NCBI GenBank assembly: GCA_030427925.1
Contig: JAUICJ010000007.1
Coordinates: 1-64,000, forward strand
DNA from: Bacteroidia bacterium
Lineage (GTDB): Bacteria; Bacteroidota; Bacteroidia; Flavobacteriales_D; Sanyastnellaceae
Direction of reading: 5' to 3'
DNA length: 64,000 nucleotides
Part shown: positions 63,604 to 64,000 of the stretch, piece after piece
Numbering within the stretch: the stretch's first letter is position 1
Layout: every line of letters starts with the position of its first letter
Notes under the pieces: model-generated
Seen by the model: only the letters and a program-made list of their open reading frames with translations
The model's database searches: none
What the model was told of the DNA's origin: nothing
Position numbers and translations under genes: made by a program

Positions 63604-63860
63604 GAATTGAGCTTTGGTCGGTGCAAAGTAACGCTGTTCATTGAGGGATTTGCAAACGAGGGTGGGCAAGAAAAGGTTGCGATTGGCCTTCAGCACAGGC
63701 GGGTTGGGCAAAAAAAAAGTTCTGACCAAAACCCTTGGAGTTCATGGGCCGATGGTGCACGTTACGCGGGTGCGAACAGGGAGTCTTGCGCTCGTGAATT
63801 TCTGACCGGCGTTGGTGAATTGGTCTGGGTCTTGCCTTCGTTTTGTGCCAAATTGCACCC
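63604..63860. other. Divergent intergenic region between topA and the last gene
   Basis: A 257-nt gap that must hold two divergent promoters. On the minus strand TTACTTTG, one mismatch from TAnnTTTG, lies 22 nt before the topA ATG. On the plus strand TCGTTTTG lies 17 nt before the ATG at 63861. Nothing else, such as an RNA gene or repeat, was recognised. Confidence 0.35.
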
Positions 63861-64000
63861 ATGAAAAAGCTCCGAGGAATCCTGGTTGTGGTCAGCGCCT
63901 TCGCGCTGGCTTGGTCCTCGGGAATGCTGCCTCATGCGACCGACGCGCCTTATTCGGTCCACGAATGGCGGCAGCGCGACGCCTTGTCCCAAACGCTTCG
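63861..64000 (+). CDS. Partial gene, possible membrane glycosyltransferase (N-terminus only)
   Basis: Only the first 46 codons are in the window; the frame is open to the end. The N-terminus has a hydrophobic helix (LRGILVVVSAFALAWSSGML) and then, about 30 residues in, VHEWRQRDALSQTL. An H-x-W-R-Q-x-D motif right after the first membrane helix is typical of the first periplasmic loop of GT39/PMT-like membrane glycosyltransferases that use lipid-linked sugars. The assignment rests on this short segment alone and could be wrong. Confidence 0.45.
   Translation, partial: MKKLRGILVVVSAFALAWSSGMLPHATDAPYSVHEWRQRDALSQTL

Overview
The window comes from a member of the Bacteroidota, most likely an uncultured, fairly GC-rich marine relative of the Flavobacteriales. 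The evidence is gene content. It carries gliding/type IX secretion genes (gldB, gldC, gldK, gldL, gldM, gldN and a PorP/SprF gene) and secreted proteins with type A and type B T9SS sorting domains. It also has a Bacteroidota-style dcw cluster that ends in ftsA-ftsZ-yqeY, and many promoter-like TAnnTTTG boxes. No tRNA, rRNA, CRISPR array, transposase or phage gene was seen. The genus cannot be fixed from the sequence alone.

Layout. 1-4.4 kb: guaB and two periplasmic folding-factor genes (a double-PpiC isomerase and a SurA-like lipoprotein), all on the minus strand. 4.6-9.2 kb: a large T9SS type B cargo protein and a Wzc-like polysaccharide co-polymerase/tyrosine kinase with a glycine-tyrosine tail. 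9.3-18.4 kb: a conserved small protein, then a 1617-residue cysteine-repeat surface protein and a 583-residue FG-GAP protein. These last two share an unusual dockerin-like C-terminal tail and flank a nitroreductase and an SDR gene. 18.4-20.6 kb: a probable fusion outer-membrane protein and a marR-yceI pair with a clear palindromic operator. 20.7-36.8 kb: one dense minus-strand dcw operon, mraZ-rsmH-ftsL-ftsI-murE-mraY-murD-ftsW-murG-murC-ftsQ-ftsA-ftsZ-yqeY. Most junctions overlap by 1-4 nt, and the operon is preceded by a phased array of MraZ boxes.

37-41.5 kb: an alpha/beta hydrolase, the EngB GTPase, convergent gldC and gldB, an outer-membrane barrel gene and nadE. 41.5-45.7 kb (minus): a secreted Asp-box propeller protein, a MazG-like pyrophosphohydrolase, dtd and a collagen-like lipoprotein. 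45.8-51.9 kb (plus): purL, a PASTA-only membrane protein, a T9SS type A cargo protein and an RluD-type pseudouridine synthase. 52-63.6 kb (minus): an ABC-F ATPase, then the T9SS core in the order topA, arginase-fold protein, porP-like, gldK, gldL, gldM, gldN as read along the minus strand. The plus strand ends in the first 46 codons of a possible membrane glycosyltransferase.

How it fits together. The dcw block supplies peptidoglycan synthesis (meso-diaminopimelate type, judging by MurE) and the divisome. The gldKLMN/porP block and gldB/gldC supply the machine that exports and mounts the sorting-domain proteins seen elsewhere in the window. The most interesting items are the shared C-terminal tail that is not a standard T9SS signal, the arginase-fold protein next to gldK that has lost half of its metal ligands, the MraZ-box arrays on both sides of the dcw promoter, and a recurring promoter layout that predicts leaderless or nearly leaderless mRNAs.
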